NCBI GenBank assembly: GCA_030916665.1
Contig: JAUPWC010000405.1
Coordinates: 1 to 6,452, forward strand
From: Verrucomicrobiota bacterium
Lineage (GTDB): Bacteria; Verrucomicrobiota; Verrucomicrobiia; Opitutales; Opitutaceae
Direction of reading: 5' to 3'
Length of the DNA stretch: 6,452 bases
The translations under genes and the position numbers were made by a program. The first letter of the stretch is position 1. Each line of letters begins with the position of its first letter. The notes under the pieces are model-generated. The model ran no database searches and was not told the DNA's origin. It saw nothing but the letters and a program-made list of their open reading frames with translations. Positions 1-5,115 of this stretch are shown piece by piece.

Positions 1-17
1 CCCTGCTCATGATGACC

Positions 18-482
18 TCAGAACGGAATATCGTCGTTCATATCATCGGAGCGACCACCCGCAGGCACCCGACGCGGCGGTGCGCGACCTGTGGCTTCGG
101 CGTAGTCGTTACTCTCCTCCGACCTGTCGCCCGGTTTGTCGAGCATGGTCAGAGAGCCGCCGTAGCCATTCAGAACAACTTCGGTCGAATATTTGTCTTG
201 CCCGTCCTTGTCCTGCCATTTGCGGGTCTGTAGGGCACCCTCGATATAGACCTTCGATCCCTTTGCGAGATATTGCTCTGCAATCTTGCAGAGGCCCTCG
301 TTCCAGATCACCACGCGGTGCCACTCGGTTTTTTCTTTGCGCTCGCCCGTATTTTTATCGCGCCAGGTTTCCGAGGTGGCGATGGAGAGATTCACGACAG
401 GCTTACCGTCTTGCGTGCGCCGGATTTCAGGATCGCCGCCAAGATTGCCGATGAGTAGGACCTTGTTCACGCTGCCAGCCAT
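18..482 (-). CDS. ssb: Single-stranded DNA-binding protein (SSB)
   Basis: A 154-residue SSB that coats single-stranded DNA during phage replication and recombination. The N-terminal OB fold (about residues 4-110) has the family signature [17 protein letters not shown] near the start, [10 protein letters not shown] at 51-60, and aromatic residues W40, W54, W60 and W89. A polar linker follows. The protein ends in the acidic tail DDIPF (150-154), which in SSBs recruits partner enzymes; this shows the C-terminus is complete. Length is normal for the family. The ATG is preceded by AAGGAGG (complement of 492-498) at 9 nt spacing, lying within the end of the YqaJ gene, whose stop is one base upstream. 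It is the last full gene of the leftward unit, beside its functional partners ERF and YqaJ. Downstream, GAGG followed by an ATG at 10-8 may start another leftward gene, but only a few codons are in the window. Confidence 0.97.
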   Translation of the reverse strand: MAGSVNKVLLIGNLGGDPEIRRTQDGKPVVNLSIATSETWRDKNTGERKEKTEWHRVVIWNEGLCKIAEQYLAKGSKVYIEGALQTRKWQDKDGQDKYSTEVVLNGYGGSLTMLDKPGDRSEESNDYAEATGRAPPRRVPAGGRSDDMNDDIPF

Positions 483-483
483 G

Positions 484-1113
484 CTATGCGGCCTCCTTCA
501 TTGAGCCATAGTTTCGGATGAGTTCGACCACCTCCGCGAGTTCAGCGTTGAACGCCTCAACTGCGGCAGCGATCTCACTGATGTATTTCTCGTCGCGGTA
601 GACGCGCTTGACGAACAGAGGGAGCGTTGGCCAATAGCTGACAAAGTCCCACCACTCGCGCTCAGCAACCCACATGCAGCCGTAAACCTGGGCCTTATGG
701 TCATCGGGCAATTCGTCGCGCCGCAGAACGTCAATCATCAAGTGCGGCATCTTGGTTTTTATCTCCAAGCCGCCGTCAGTGCCGATGAGCGAATCCGGGC
801 TGGCTCCCTTGTTCCCGTTCAGAATGAAGCCGACTTGCTGTGGATTGGTATCGGTCATGAAGGTGTAGAGCTTGCGGGCTTCGGCCTCCATGATCTTGCC
901 GCGCTCCATGTGGAACGTGGTCGCTTGCTCCATCGCCTCGCCAGTCAGGATTTCACCAGCGAGTTTGTTGAGGTACGTTCGCCGCGTGAGGCTTTCCGCC
1001 TTACCGCGACCGTTCGACATGATAGCCGCAAATTCAGAAGCGGTTGGAATCCCGCGTCGCGCCTCGTACCATTCCGGCGAGTTCTGCTCGCATTCGATGA
1101 TCTGCACCGTCAT
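484..1113 (-). CDS. YqaJ/lambda-exonuclease family viral recombinase nuclease
   Basis: A 209-residue member of the YqaJ/lambda Red exonuclease family (PD-(D/E)XK fold). Such enzymes digest one strand of a duplex end 5' to 3', leaving a 3' single strand for an annealing protein. Visible motifs are [12 protein letters not shown] (21-32), [15 protein letters not shown] (69-83), then SPD with D107 and LEIKTK with E117 and K119, which match the D-E-K metal-binding catalytic set of lambda exonuclease. AQVYGCMWV (141-149) matches the conserved helix carrying the family's Gln. Length is close to lambda Exo (226). The start overlaps the ERF stop as ATGA, with GGAGGGG (complement of 1117-1123) just upstream. 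Placement between ERF and SSB fits a two-component recombinase. All expected catalytic residues are present, so it is probably active. Family call is firm; polarity is inferred from the family. Confidence 0.95.
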   Translation of the reverse strand: MTVQIIECEQNSPEWYEARRGIPTASEFAAIMSNGRGKAESLTRRTYLNKLAGEILTGEAMEQATTFHMERGKIMEAEARKLYTFMTDTNPQQVGFILNGNKGASPDSLIGTDGGLEIKTKMPHLMIDVLRRDELPDDHKAQVYGCMWVAEREWWDFVSYWPTLPLFVKRVYRDEKYISEIAAAVEAFNAELAEVVELIRNYGSMKEAA

Positions 1114-1847
1114 TTGCCCCTCCGCTTGTCGTTGAGTGCCTTAACCGCTGGCGCGTAATGCCTGACAGGAATTTCCTGCAAGCTCGCCACGTTCAGCCAA
1201 TCCAGGAATTTGGCCTTGTCTGCCTTCACTTCCTCGAGGAGCGCCTGAAGGTCCGCGACCTGATCTGCGGAAATGAGAGGACCGGCACCAGCGCGGTTGC
1301 CATCGTCGTCTTCGCCAACTGCGATGTTAAAGATCATCTTGAGAAGGTAACGCTGGCCGTAGGTAACAGCCGAACCAACGGCGTGCGTCTTGGTCATCAC
1401 GTCGCCGCCTTTTGCGCCCTTCCCATCTGCTGGCATATCGGTGTGATAGATTCGGCTGTAACCGCCGCGAGCAACCTCGCATGTCACCCGGACATATCCA
1501 TCGGATGCGCCGTCCGCCGTGTTGAAGCTCAGCGATAGGCCGTGCTTGGTGTAGATCGGGCGCATGACCTTATCGAGCGCGAGATATGATGCGTACTTGC
1601 TCCGCGTCTGCGGATTGTTTGCGTCAGCCGCGATTGGACGCATTTCCATCTGCACGGCGGTCATTGCGTCGTTAAACGCCTGCTCAGCCTGCTTGCTGGT
1701 GATGCGCTCATACATGCCGAGCAGCCGTTCCAGCTTGTCCACGTTTACCGTTGGATCGCTCGCGGCGCGGCTGATAACGGCCATGATCGAGTCTGCGTCG
1801 GCGGGCGCGACATCTGGCAATCTCTCAATTGTCGTTACTTTGTTCAC
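1110..1847 (-). CDS. erf: ERF family single-strand DNA annealing protein
   Basis: A 245-residue ERF superfamily protein (P22 Erf type). These oligomeric proteins anneal complementary single strands during phage genome circularisation and recombination. The core spans about residues 54-185, with SKYASYLALDKVMRPIYTKH (83-102) and the hallmark AVGSAVTYGQRYLLKMIF (156-173) followed by NIAVGEDDDGN. A charged helical C-terminal region (about 192-245) resembles C-terminal extensions of other alphaproteobacterial phage ERF proteins. The start is GTG, not ATG, supported by AGGAG (complement of 1854-1858) at 6 nt spacing and by the lack of a nearby in-frame ATG. The stop overlaps the YqaJ start by 4 bp (ATGA), so the annealer and nuclease are translationally coupled. 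This pairing with an exonuclease and SSB is the classic arrangement. Function is confident from motifs and context. Confidence 0.96.
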   Translation of the reverse strand: MNKVTTIERLPDVAPADADSIMAVISRAASDPTVNVDKLERLLGMYERITSKQAEQAFNDAMTAVQMEMRPIAADANNPQTRSKYASYLALDKVMRPIYTKHGLSLSFNTADGASDGYVRVTCEVARGGYSRIYHTDMPADGKGAKGGDVMTKTHAVGSAVTYGQRYLLKMIFNIAVGEDDDGNRAGAGPLISADQVADLQALLEEVKADKAKFLDWLNVASLQEIPVRHYAPAVKALNDKRRGK

Positions 1848-1877
1848 GTTACTCTCCTGTGATTGGGCTTCCGGGGT

Positions 1878-2093
1878 TCAAGTAGGTTCGTTGTTAGCGT
1901 CGAGTCTCTTGGCAAATTCGTGCATGCGTTCATTCGCAACGAGCGGGCTTGCACCAGCCTGCCGTTCGGCGTGGTAGAAATTATACAAAGCAGTAGCCCG
2001 CACCTGTGCGAGACGTAGCGCGCTGGGCAGATCACTCAGTGCGTGGGCGGACTGTTCCGCGCATTGATCGCTTTCTGCGGTCCTTGTCTGCAT
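1878..2093 (-). CDS. Small hypothetical phage protein (71 aa)
   Basis: Not recognised. A 71-residue, mostly polar, probably all-helical protein rich in Ala, Arg and Glu, with no membrane segment and no metal-binding pattern. The middle (ALRLAQVRATALYNFYHAER, residues 25-44) could form an amphipathic helix. The gene is supported by an ATG with AAGGGAG (complement of 2101-2107) at 7 nt spacing, and by its fit in the leftward unit between RusA (20 nt upstream) and ERF (30 nt downstream). A competing minus-strand frame at 1844-2035 is less convincing because it overlaps the ERF start and has a Cys/Arg/Leu-rich composition. Its place between a resolvase and an annealing protein hints at a recombination or replication accessory, but nothing in the sequence proves that. 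Confidence 0.75.
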   Translation of the reverse strand: MQTRTAESDQCAEQSAHALSDLPSALRLAQVRATALYNFYHAERQAGASPLVANERMHEFAKRLDANNEPT

Positions 2094-2113
2094 TGCACAT
2101 CTCCCTTGTGCGG

Positions 2114-2470
2114 TTACGCTCTCTTGAAAACTCGAATGAAGCAGGTGTTCTTCTCAGTCGGGCCCCACGACCACGAGCCCGCGTCTGCCAGCTTGTCGTC
2201 TTCGATCAGGCCAACAGCCTGCAAGAAGTCGAGACAGACCTTGCCGCGATTGTCGCCATCGCGCGCAACCTTGCGACGCGTCTCATCCAGAACGATGTGA
2301 TAGGTGAAGTTGCCCTTGATGGGCTCGCCAGCGTCGCGCTTCTGTTGCAGATACGAAACGAACGCTTCATCCTTCCACGCCTTGTACTGCGGGCTGATGT
2401 AGGTGCGCTTGTTTCCATTCCGCCAAATGCGGTTTGCAGACACGGGGAAAGGAAGCGAGATCGTAACCAT
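2114..2470 (-). CDS. rusA: RusA-like Holliday junction resolvase
   Basis: A 118-residue RusA family endonuclease, which as a dimer cuts four-way DNA junctions symmetrically. The N-terminus MVTISLPFPVSANRIWR is typical (residue 1 onward, with the SANR motif). The catalytic stretch RDGDNRGKVCLDFLQAVGLI contains D71, D73 and K77, followed by D91/D92, closely matching D70, D72, K76 and D91 of E. coli RusA (120 residues). The start at 2470 was chosen over an in-frame upstream start at 2707. The upstream extension is Arg/Ser/His-rich shadow sequence, whereas the chosen ATG has GGAGGAG at 8 nt and forms a TGATG junction with the preceding 60-residue gene. The C-terminus (GSWSWGP...CFIRVFKRA) is the usual strand closing the fold. 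Its active-site residues are intact. It probably resolves branched intermediates made by the ERF/exonuclease module downstream. Confidence 0.94.
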   Translation of the reverse strand: MVTISLPFPVSANRIWRNGNKRTYISPQYKAWKDEAFVSYLQQKRDAGEPIKGNFTYHIVLDETRRKVARDGDNRGKVCLDFLQAVGLIEDDKLADAGSWSWGPTEKNTCFIRVFKRA

Positions 2471-2652
2471 CAAGCCCGCTCCTCCACATAGCCGTATTCG
2501 ATGCGAACGGCGCGAGCGATGAGCAGCTTGAGCTGATCGTGGTTGACGATTGCGCGCGTGAGCTTGCCGTCCGGCGTCTGCACGTTGATGACCGGCTGGC
2601 CCGGCGTCGGCTCCGTGAGATAGCAAAGCGCGGCGTGCGGAAACTCGGTCAA
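2470..2652 (-). CDS. Small hypothetical protein (60 aa), TTG start
   Basis: Not recognised. A 60-residue soluble protein with an alternating hydrophobic N-terminal half (CYLTEPTPGQPVINVQTPDG), suggesting beta strands, then a helix (HDQLKLLIARAVRIEYG). It begins with TTG, which overlaps the methyltransferase stop as TTGA; AGGAGG (complement of 2660-2665) lies 7 nt upstream, a strong ribosome site that supports this rare start. The stop overlaps the RusA ATG by one base (TGATG). The tight coupling to both neighbours argues that it is a real gene. No catalytic pattern is visible and no function is proposed. Confidence 0.78.
   Translation of the reverse strand: MTEFPHAALCYLTEPTPGQPVINVQTPDGKLTRAIVNHDQLKLLIARAVRIEYGYVEERA
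2479..2485 (-). promoter_or_regulatory. Ribosome binding site fixing the RusA start
   Basis: The minus strand reads GGAGGAG here, 8 nt before the ATG at 2470. It decides the RusA start against the much longer in-frame extension beginning at 2707. Confidence 0.8.
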
Positions 2653-3338
2653 AGCATCGCCTCCTGCTTTGCGGGCTTGGGCGGTTCGACAAACATGTCA
2701 GGGGCATCGAGCGCGGCCTGTATGCGACGGCAGGCGATGTCGAAATAACGCTGATCTATTTCAGCGCCAATAAAATTGCGCTTCAGTTTTACTGCGGCGA
2801 TTCCGGTCGTGCCGCTTCCCATAAACGGGTCAAATATTGTTTGACCCGACTCGGTCGCCTGTTCGATCACCCACTCCATTACGGCAATAGGTTTTTGCGT
2901 AGGGTGAACGCGCTGTGATTCCCGCTCGGACGCTTTAAGCATCCCGTTCCATAAGTGCCGAATTAAACGGGCGCTGCCGCCCTCTTTGACCCACGCAAGT
3001 TCACAGTCGCTATTGTTATTTGGCGTGCCACCATCTCGTTTATCCCAGACTAGCCACTTAGCTGAGGCCGGTAGCTTATCAGCGTAATGGTTTGCACCGA
3101 ACAGAACGACTTGAGAAAACCCCAGAAAGGGCGACGGGTCGAATGGCTGAGTATCCCCAGCGATGACCGGATAATCACCACGGGTCGTTTGGCCGCGCCC
3201 TGATGGCGATTTATAAGCGATGCCGTATGGTGGATCTGAAATGCACGCATCCACCCTGCCCAGCGTCGGCAATATCTCGCGGCAATCCCCGCAGATCAGT
3301 CGAACGCCGTCCGCTAAGTTTTCCTCGCGCCACTTCAT
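2649..3338 (-). CDS. Site-specific DNA methyltransferase (N6-A/N4-C, beta class)
   Basis: A 229-residue amino-methyltransferase that would move a methyl group from S-adenosylmethionine to adenine N6 or cytosine N4 in DNA. The catalytic motif DPPY is at 35-38, preceded by ICGDCREILPTL. HPTQKP is at 145-150, the AdoMet-binding motif DPFMGSGTTGIAA at 170-182, and GAEID at 191-195. The order (catalytic motif before AdoMet motif) is the beta class, which includes CcrM. It is shorter than CcrM and has no CcrM-type C-terminal domain. No restriction endonuclease is nearby, so it appears to be an orphan phage enzyme, perhaps protecting DNA or altering gene control. Target sequence cannot be read from the protein. 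The ATG overlaps the TSCPD-like gene stop (ATGA) and has no good ribosome site, so translation is probably coupled. A perfect 9-bp inverted repeat lies inside the AdoMet-motif codons. Confidence 0.94.
   Translation of the reverse strand: MKWREENLADGVRLICGDCREILPTLGRVDACISDPPYGIAYKSPSGRGQTTRGDYPVIAGDTQPFDPSPFLGFSQVVLFGANHYADKLPASAKWLVWDKRDGGTPNNNSDCELAWVKEGGSARLIRHLWNGMLKASERESQRVHPTQKPIAVMEWVIEQATESGQTIFDPFMGSGTTGIAAVKLKRNFIGAEIDQRYFDIACRRIQAALDAPDMFVEPPKPAKQEAML
2660..2665 (-). promoter_or_regulatory. Ribosome binding site supporting a TTG start
   Basis: AGGAGG on the minus strand, inside the last codons of the methyltransferase gene and 7 nt before the TTG at 2652. It is the main evidence for the unusual start of the 60-residue gene. 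Confidence 0.75.
2826..2848. repeat. Perfect 9-bp inverted repeat inside the methyltransferase gene
   Basis: CGGGTCAAA (2826-2834) and its exact reverse complement TTTGACCCG (2840-2848) flank the 5-nt loop TATTG. The repeat overlaps codons for GQTIFDP just at the AdoMet-binding motif. In the leftward transcript it could fold into a stable hairpin, followed by UUUAU but no long U tract, so it is not a convincing terminator. It could also be a protein-binding dyad or a coincidence of coding sequence. Confidence 0.6.
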
Positions 3339-3640
3339 CCCATTACCATGTCATCAAGGATTTGACCGATAGGCGAAGCTGGCGAGCCGTCAGGGTTGCG
3401 AGTGATCGAGTGTGCAAGTTCCTGCGGGGTAGCGCCATTCTGCAGCGCAACGCTGATCGCCGTCGAGGCGTCGCACATCAGCGATTCCATGTTGGTGCCG
3501 GACTTACCGGCGTTGATGAACAATTCGCGCACCGGCCCGCCATGATGTGGGCGGCCATAACTTACCGTGTAGTTCAATCCTTCACGCTCGAACTCGTACG
3601 TTTCGCACTCGCGGCGATTTGGGAGGCGCTGGCGGGTCAT
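3335..3640 (-). CDS. Small TSCPD-like protein related to the C-terminal tail of class II ribonucleotide reductase
   Basis: A 101-residue protein resembling the small stand-alone TSCPD-type proteins found in alphaproteobacterial phages and the C-terminal part of B12-dependent ribonucleotide reductase (NrdJ). Recognisable features are LPNRRECETYEFEREGL near the N-terminus, ELFINAGKSGTNMESLMCDA (39-58), the helix AISVALQNGATPQELAHSI, then RNPDGSPASPIGQILDDM (81-98). Only one Cys (C56) is present and there is no reductase barrel, so it cannot reduce nucleotides itself; a regulatory or binding role is only a guess. The start at 3640 is preferred to 3772 because it overlaps the preceding gene's stop as ATGA; the longer form adds an Arg-rich stretch that is antisense-frame shadow of the winged-helix gene. 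No strong ribosome site is present, so coupling is likely. Family similarity is from memory of the motif pattern. Confidence 0.85.
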   Translation of the reverse strand: MTRQRLPNRRECETYEFEREGLNYTVSYGRPHHGGPVRELFINAGKSGTNMESLMCDASTAISVALQNGATPQELAHSITRNPDGSPASPIGQILDDMVMG

Positions 3641-3987
3641 GCCGTCACCACGCGCTGTTCTTGCGCGAAAGCGCGCAGCTTGGCCTTGTTCGCCTCGTCC
3701 ATGTAGTAGCCGATGCCATACCAAGTCTTGAACTGAATGCCGTGAGGCTTGAGCGCCCGCCGCAAATGACAAACCAGAACGTCAATCGTCTTCGGATCGG
3801 GCACGTCCCATTCCGCGCGGTCGCCGTACAGCGCGTCATGCAGCATTTCCTTGGTTACCGTTTGCTTGCGCAACAACAGCCCGAGAATGACAGACTGGCT
3901 TTTTGTGAAGCCATGAATCTCGAAATCCCGGAAGCCAAGCATGGCCTCAAGCTGATGAATGCGCTCAAGTGCATGATCCAGGTTCAT
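3637..3987 (-). CDS. OmpR/CtrA-like winged helix-turn-helix DNA-binding protein without receiver domain
   Basis: A 116-residue protein consisting almost wholly of an OmpR/PhoB-type effector domain (about residues 27-96). TVTKEMLHDALYG (43-55) and PKTIDVLVCHLRRALKPHG (65-83) carry the DNA-recognition helix, and FKTWYGIGYYM (86-96) is the C-terminal hairpin wing. The pattern TKEM...LYG...K.IDV..C.LR..L closely follows the DNA-binding domain of CtrA, the alphaproteobacterial cell-cycle regulator. There is no phospho-receiver domain. Instead a short N-terminal helix (ALERIHQLEAML, 6-17) could mediate dimerisation. It probably acts as a constitutive transcription factor. ATG with GGAGG (complement of 3995-3999) at 7 nt; start overlaps the upstream stop and the stop overlaps the downstream start (both ATGA). 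The fold call is firm; the CtrA-like specificity is inference. Confidence 0.9.
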   Translation of the reverse strand: MNLDHALERIHQLEAMLGFRDFEIHGFTKSQSVILGLLLRKQTVTKEMLHDALYGDRAEWDVPDPKTIDVLVCHLRRALKPHGIQFKTWYGIGYYMDEANKAKLRAFAQEQRVVTA

Positions 3988-4343
3988 TTCCGCCCCTCCA
4001 ATGCTGAAAGCCCCAAAGGTGGATCGCCAAAAAATGCGCCCGTCAGATCGCGGTGAGGCAGTGCTTCGCGCCGGTCACGATCAGCGAGCATTTCCGGAGT
4101 GGGGCGCGCCGTTGGCAGAGGGATATCGGCCTTCGGCTTTCCGTAGTGGGCATTGCGCCATTCGCGCTTGCGCTCTCGGTTGGTTTGCCGTTCCTCAGGA
4201 GTCATCGCATCCCATGCGAAACGATGCACAATCGTGTTGTATTTGCGCCCCATGATGATGGCGATCTGCTTTGGACGCATTCCCTGCTCCCGCAGCTTGT
4301 GTGCGCGCTTGATCTCGTCTTCGGTCATCTCGCGGCGACTCAT
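3984..4343 (-). CDS. Helix-turn-helix phage protein (119 aa)
   Basis: A 119-residue probable DNA-binding protein. Residues 7-42 (TEDEIKRAHKLREQGMRPKQ, then IAIIMGRKYNTIVHRF) form a homeodomain-like helix-turn-helix of the sort seen in recombinase- or GcrA-like N-termini. A very basic segment follows (ERQTNRERKREWRNAHYGKP, 51-70), then a Pro-rich linker and the C-terminal block DLTGAFFGDPPLGLSALEGR (99-118). That C-terminal block resembles tails seen in other alphaproteobacterial phage proteins. The start at 4343 is preferred over 4424: it overlaps the stop of a 32-residue membrane-protein gene as ATGA, and the 27-residue extension would be the shadow of that gene. The ribosome site is weak (GGTGAG), so coupling is likely. 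A transcriptional role beside the winged-helix gene is plausible but unproven. Confidence 0.85.
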   Translation of the reverse strand: MSRREMTEDEIKRAHKLREQGMRPKQIAIIMGRKYNTIVHRFAWDAMTPEERQTNRERKREWRNAHYGKPKADIPLPTARPTPEMLADRDRREALPHRDLTGAFFGDPPLGLSALEGRK

Positions 4344-4438
4344 GACGCGCTCACCATCATGCCAATCAGAACGCCGATGCTCGTCGTGATGCCCATGAGA
4401 AACAGGGCGAGAGCGATATCCCAAGGCCAGGTTCTCAT
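4340..4438 (-). CDS. 32-residue single-pass membrane protein
   Basis: A very short gene that a length cut-off would miss. Translation gives MRTWPWDIALALFLMGITTS, then IGVLIGMMVSAS and a stop. Residues about 7-28 are continuously hydrophobic and could span the inner membrane; the N-terminus holds two Trp and one Arg. Support: ATG with GGGAG (complement of 4447-4451) at 8 nt, a position 18 nt after the XRE gene stop, and a stop that overlaps the start of the next gene exactly as ATGA, the same junction seen at several other places in this unit. Phage membrane peptides of this size can modulate host proteins or membrane integrity, but no function can be assigned here. Confidence 0.72.
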   Translation of the reverse strand: MRTWPWDIALALFLMGITTSIGVLIGMMVSAS

Positions 4439-4456
4439 TGCTGGTTCTCCCACAGT

Positions 4457-4699
4457 TCAGGTGCGAGCCATCGAGCGAAACTGAACTTCCTCCATGGACT
4501 CCGCCAGATCGGGGCGAAGTTCGCGCTTGGGGATGCCAGTGAGCTTGGCCACGTCGGCCAGATTTTTGACGCCAATCTTCCGCTCGCCGGTTTCCCAGCG
4601 AGAAACGGTCATCTCGGCAACGCCCAGCTCGCCTGCGAGAGCCTTCTGGGTGATGCCCGTCGATTTCCGATAAGCAGCTAATGGATGTTTTTCAGCCAT
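4457..4699 (-). CDS. Cro/CI (XRE) family transcriptional regulator, first gene of the leftward unit
   Basis: An 80-residue helix-turn-helix protein with no protease or dimerisation extension, so closer to Cro than to a full CI. The helix-turn-helix is ITQKALAGELGVAEMTVSRW (16-35) followed by ETGERK; the C-terminal GIPKRELRPDLAE (55-67) is common in YdaS/Cro-like proteins. The ATG at 4699 is preferred to the in-frame GTG at 4705. Neither has a Shine-Dalgarno sequence, but the ATG lies 8 nt after a -10-like hexamer and 16 nt after an operator-like motif, the same geometry as the divergent XRE gene. Translation may therefore be leaderless or nearly so, as for lambda cI from PRM. The operator copy within its own promoter spacer suggests autorepression or control by the divergent regulator. 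It is probably one half of the genetic switch. Confidence 0.9.
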   Translation of the reverse strand: MAEKHPLAAYRKSTGITQKALAGELGVAEMTVSRWETGERKIGVKNLADVAKLTGIPKRELRPDLAESMEEVQFRSMART

Positions 4700-4707
4700 A
4701 GCCACAT

Positions 4708-4736
4708 CTACTAAACCAATACGGTAGGACGGTCAA
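4708..4736 (-). promoter_or_regulatory. Candidate leftward promoter with embedded operator
   Basis: Read leftward, TTGACC (complement of 4731-4736) and TAGTAG (complement of 4708-4713) are separated by 17 bp. The -35 is strong (5 of 6) and the -10 weak (3 of 6). The spacer is almost filled by the motif CCTACCGTATTGG. Predicted transcription would begin within a few bases of the ATG at 4699. It should drive the whole leftward unit. Confidence 0.6.
4716..4728 (-). promoter_or_regulatory. Operator-like motif O1 (CCTACC-N3-TTGG)
   Basis: Exact copy, CCTACCGTATTGG on the minus strand, between the -35 and -10 of the leftward promoter and ending 16 nt before the XRE start at 4699. As an imperfect dyad it reads CCWA-N5-TWGG, a usual size for a small XRE repressor site. 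Confidence 0.7.
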
Positions 4737-4755
4737 GCCCTCGGGCCGATTATTT

Positions 4756-4768
4756 CCTACCGCTTTGG
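4756..4768 (+). promoter_or_regulatory. Operator-like motif O2
   Basis: Exact copy, CCTACCGCTTTGG, in the middle of the divergent intergenic region and inverted relative to O1. No convincing promoter hexamers surround it. It lies 22 bp (about two helical turns) from O3 in the same orientation, which would favour cooperative binding. Confidence 0.65.
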
Positions 4769-4777
4769 CAATGTGGC

Positions 4778-4790
4778 TCTACCACCTTGG
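4778..4790 (+). promoter_or_regulatory. Operator-like motif O3 (one mismatch)
   Basis: TCTACCACCTTGG matches the motif except for its first base. It ends 16 nt before the ATG at 4807, exactly as O1 does for the opposite XRE gene. GATAGG (4793-4798), in the -10 position seen at O1, is followed by 8 nt and the ATG. Confidence 0.6.
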
Positions 4791-4806
4791 CTGATAGGTT
4801 ATCCAC

Positions 4807-5115
4807 ATGCCTGCCCGTATTGGACCAAAGAAGCCCTTCCGCCTCTTTATTGCCGAATGGCGCGAGGAAAAGGGCCTGACCCAGCAACAGCTCGGGGACC
4901 GCCTAGAAACGTCCGACGTGACGGTTTCCAGGTGGGAGACTGGCAAGCGCAAGCCAGATTTGGACGCACAGGCAGCCATTGCAGAGGCTCTGGGCATCCC
5001 TCCAGCCGATCTTTACCGCCATCCGGCCCAGCCCAGCGCCGACGCCCTGCTCAGAGGGCAGCCAAAAGACGTGGTCGAGAACGTCTTTAAGATGATCCAC
5101 GCTATCCGCCGTTGA
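4807..5115 (+). CDS. Cro/CI (XRE) family transcriptional regulator, rightward
   Basis: A 102-residue regulator with a basic N-terminus (MPARIGPKKPFRLFIAEWRE), a helix-turn-helix (GLTQQQLGDRLETSDVTVSRW, 23-43, followed by ETGKRKPDLD), ALGIPPADLYRHP (61-73), and a C-terminal helix (VENVFKMIHAIR) that may form a dimer interface. This N-terminal pattern is common in Rhizobiales phages and prophages. No Shine-Dalgarno sequence precedes the ATG. O3 lies 16 nt upstream, so the start may be leaderless. Its recognition helix TVSRWETG(K)RK is nearly the same as that of the divergent XRE protein, so both probably bind the same motif. It is likely the second half of the switch, controlling itself, the leftward unit and the rightward small genes, because motif copies flank it on both sides. 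Which of the two is the lysogeny repressor cannot be decided here. Confidence 0.92.
   Translation: MPARIGPKKPFRLFIAEWREEKGLTQQQLGDRLETSDVTVSRWETGKRKPDLDAQAAIAEALGIPPADLYRHPAQPSADALLRGQPKDVVENVFKMIHAIRR

Noticed and set aside
1844..2035. Minus-strand 63-residue frame overlapping the 71-residue gene
   Set aside because: It overlaps the ERF start, has an atypical composition and no strong ribosome site, whereas the 71-residue frame has AAGGGAG before its ATG.
2471..2707. N-terminal extension of the RusA frame to an ATG at 2707
   Set aside because: The added 79 residues are Arg/Ser/His-rich, overlap the 60-residue and methyltransferase genes, and RusA proteins start at the MVTISLPFP segment, which has its own strong ribosome site.
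3641..3772. Longer form of the TSCPD-like protein starting at 3772
   Set aside because: The extension lies wholly inside the winged-helix gene in another frame and has shadow-like composition; the ATGA junction at 3640 fits the unit.
3203..4056. Long plus-strand frames (3203-3706 and 3547-4056) opposite the leftward genes
   Set aside because: They are antisense to genes with clear family motifs, lack recognisable domains and ribosome sites, and arise from GC-rich codon structure. The same holds for 697-1158, 1158-1538, 1564-1977 and 2006-2491.
4344..4424. Longer form of the 119-residue HTH protein starting at 4424
   Set aside because: It overlaps the 32-residue membrane gene in another frame, and the extension (His/Arg/Asp-rich) looks like a shadow.
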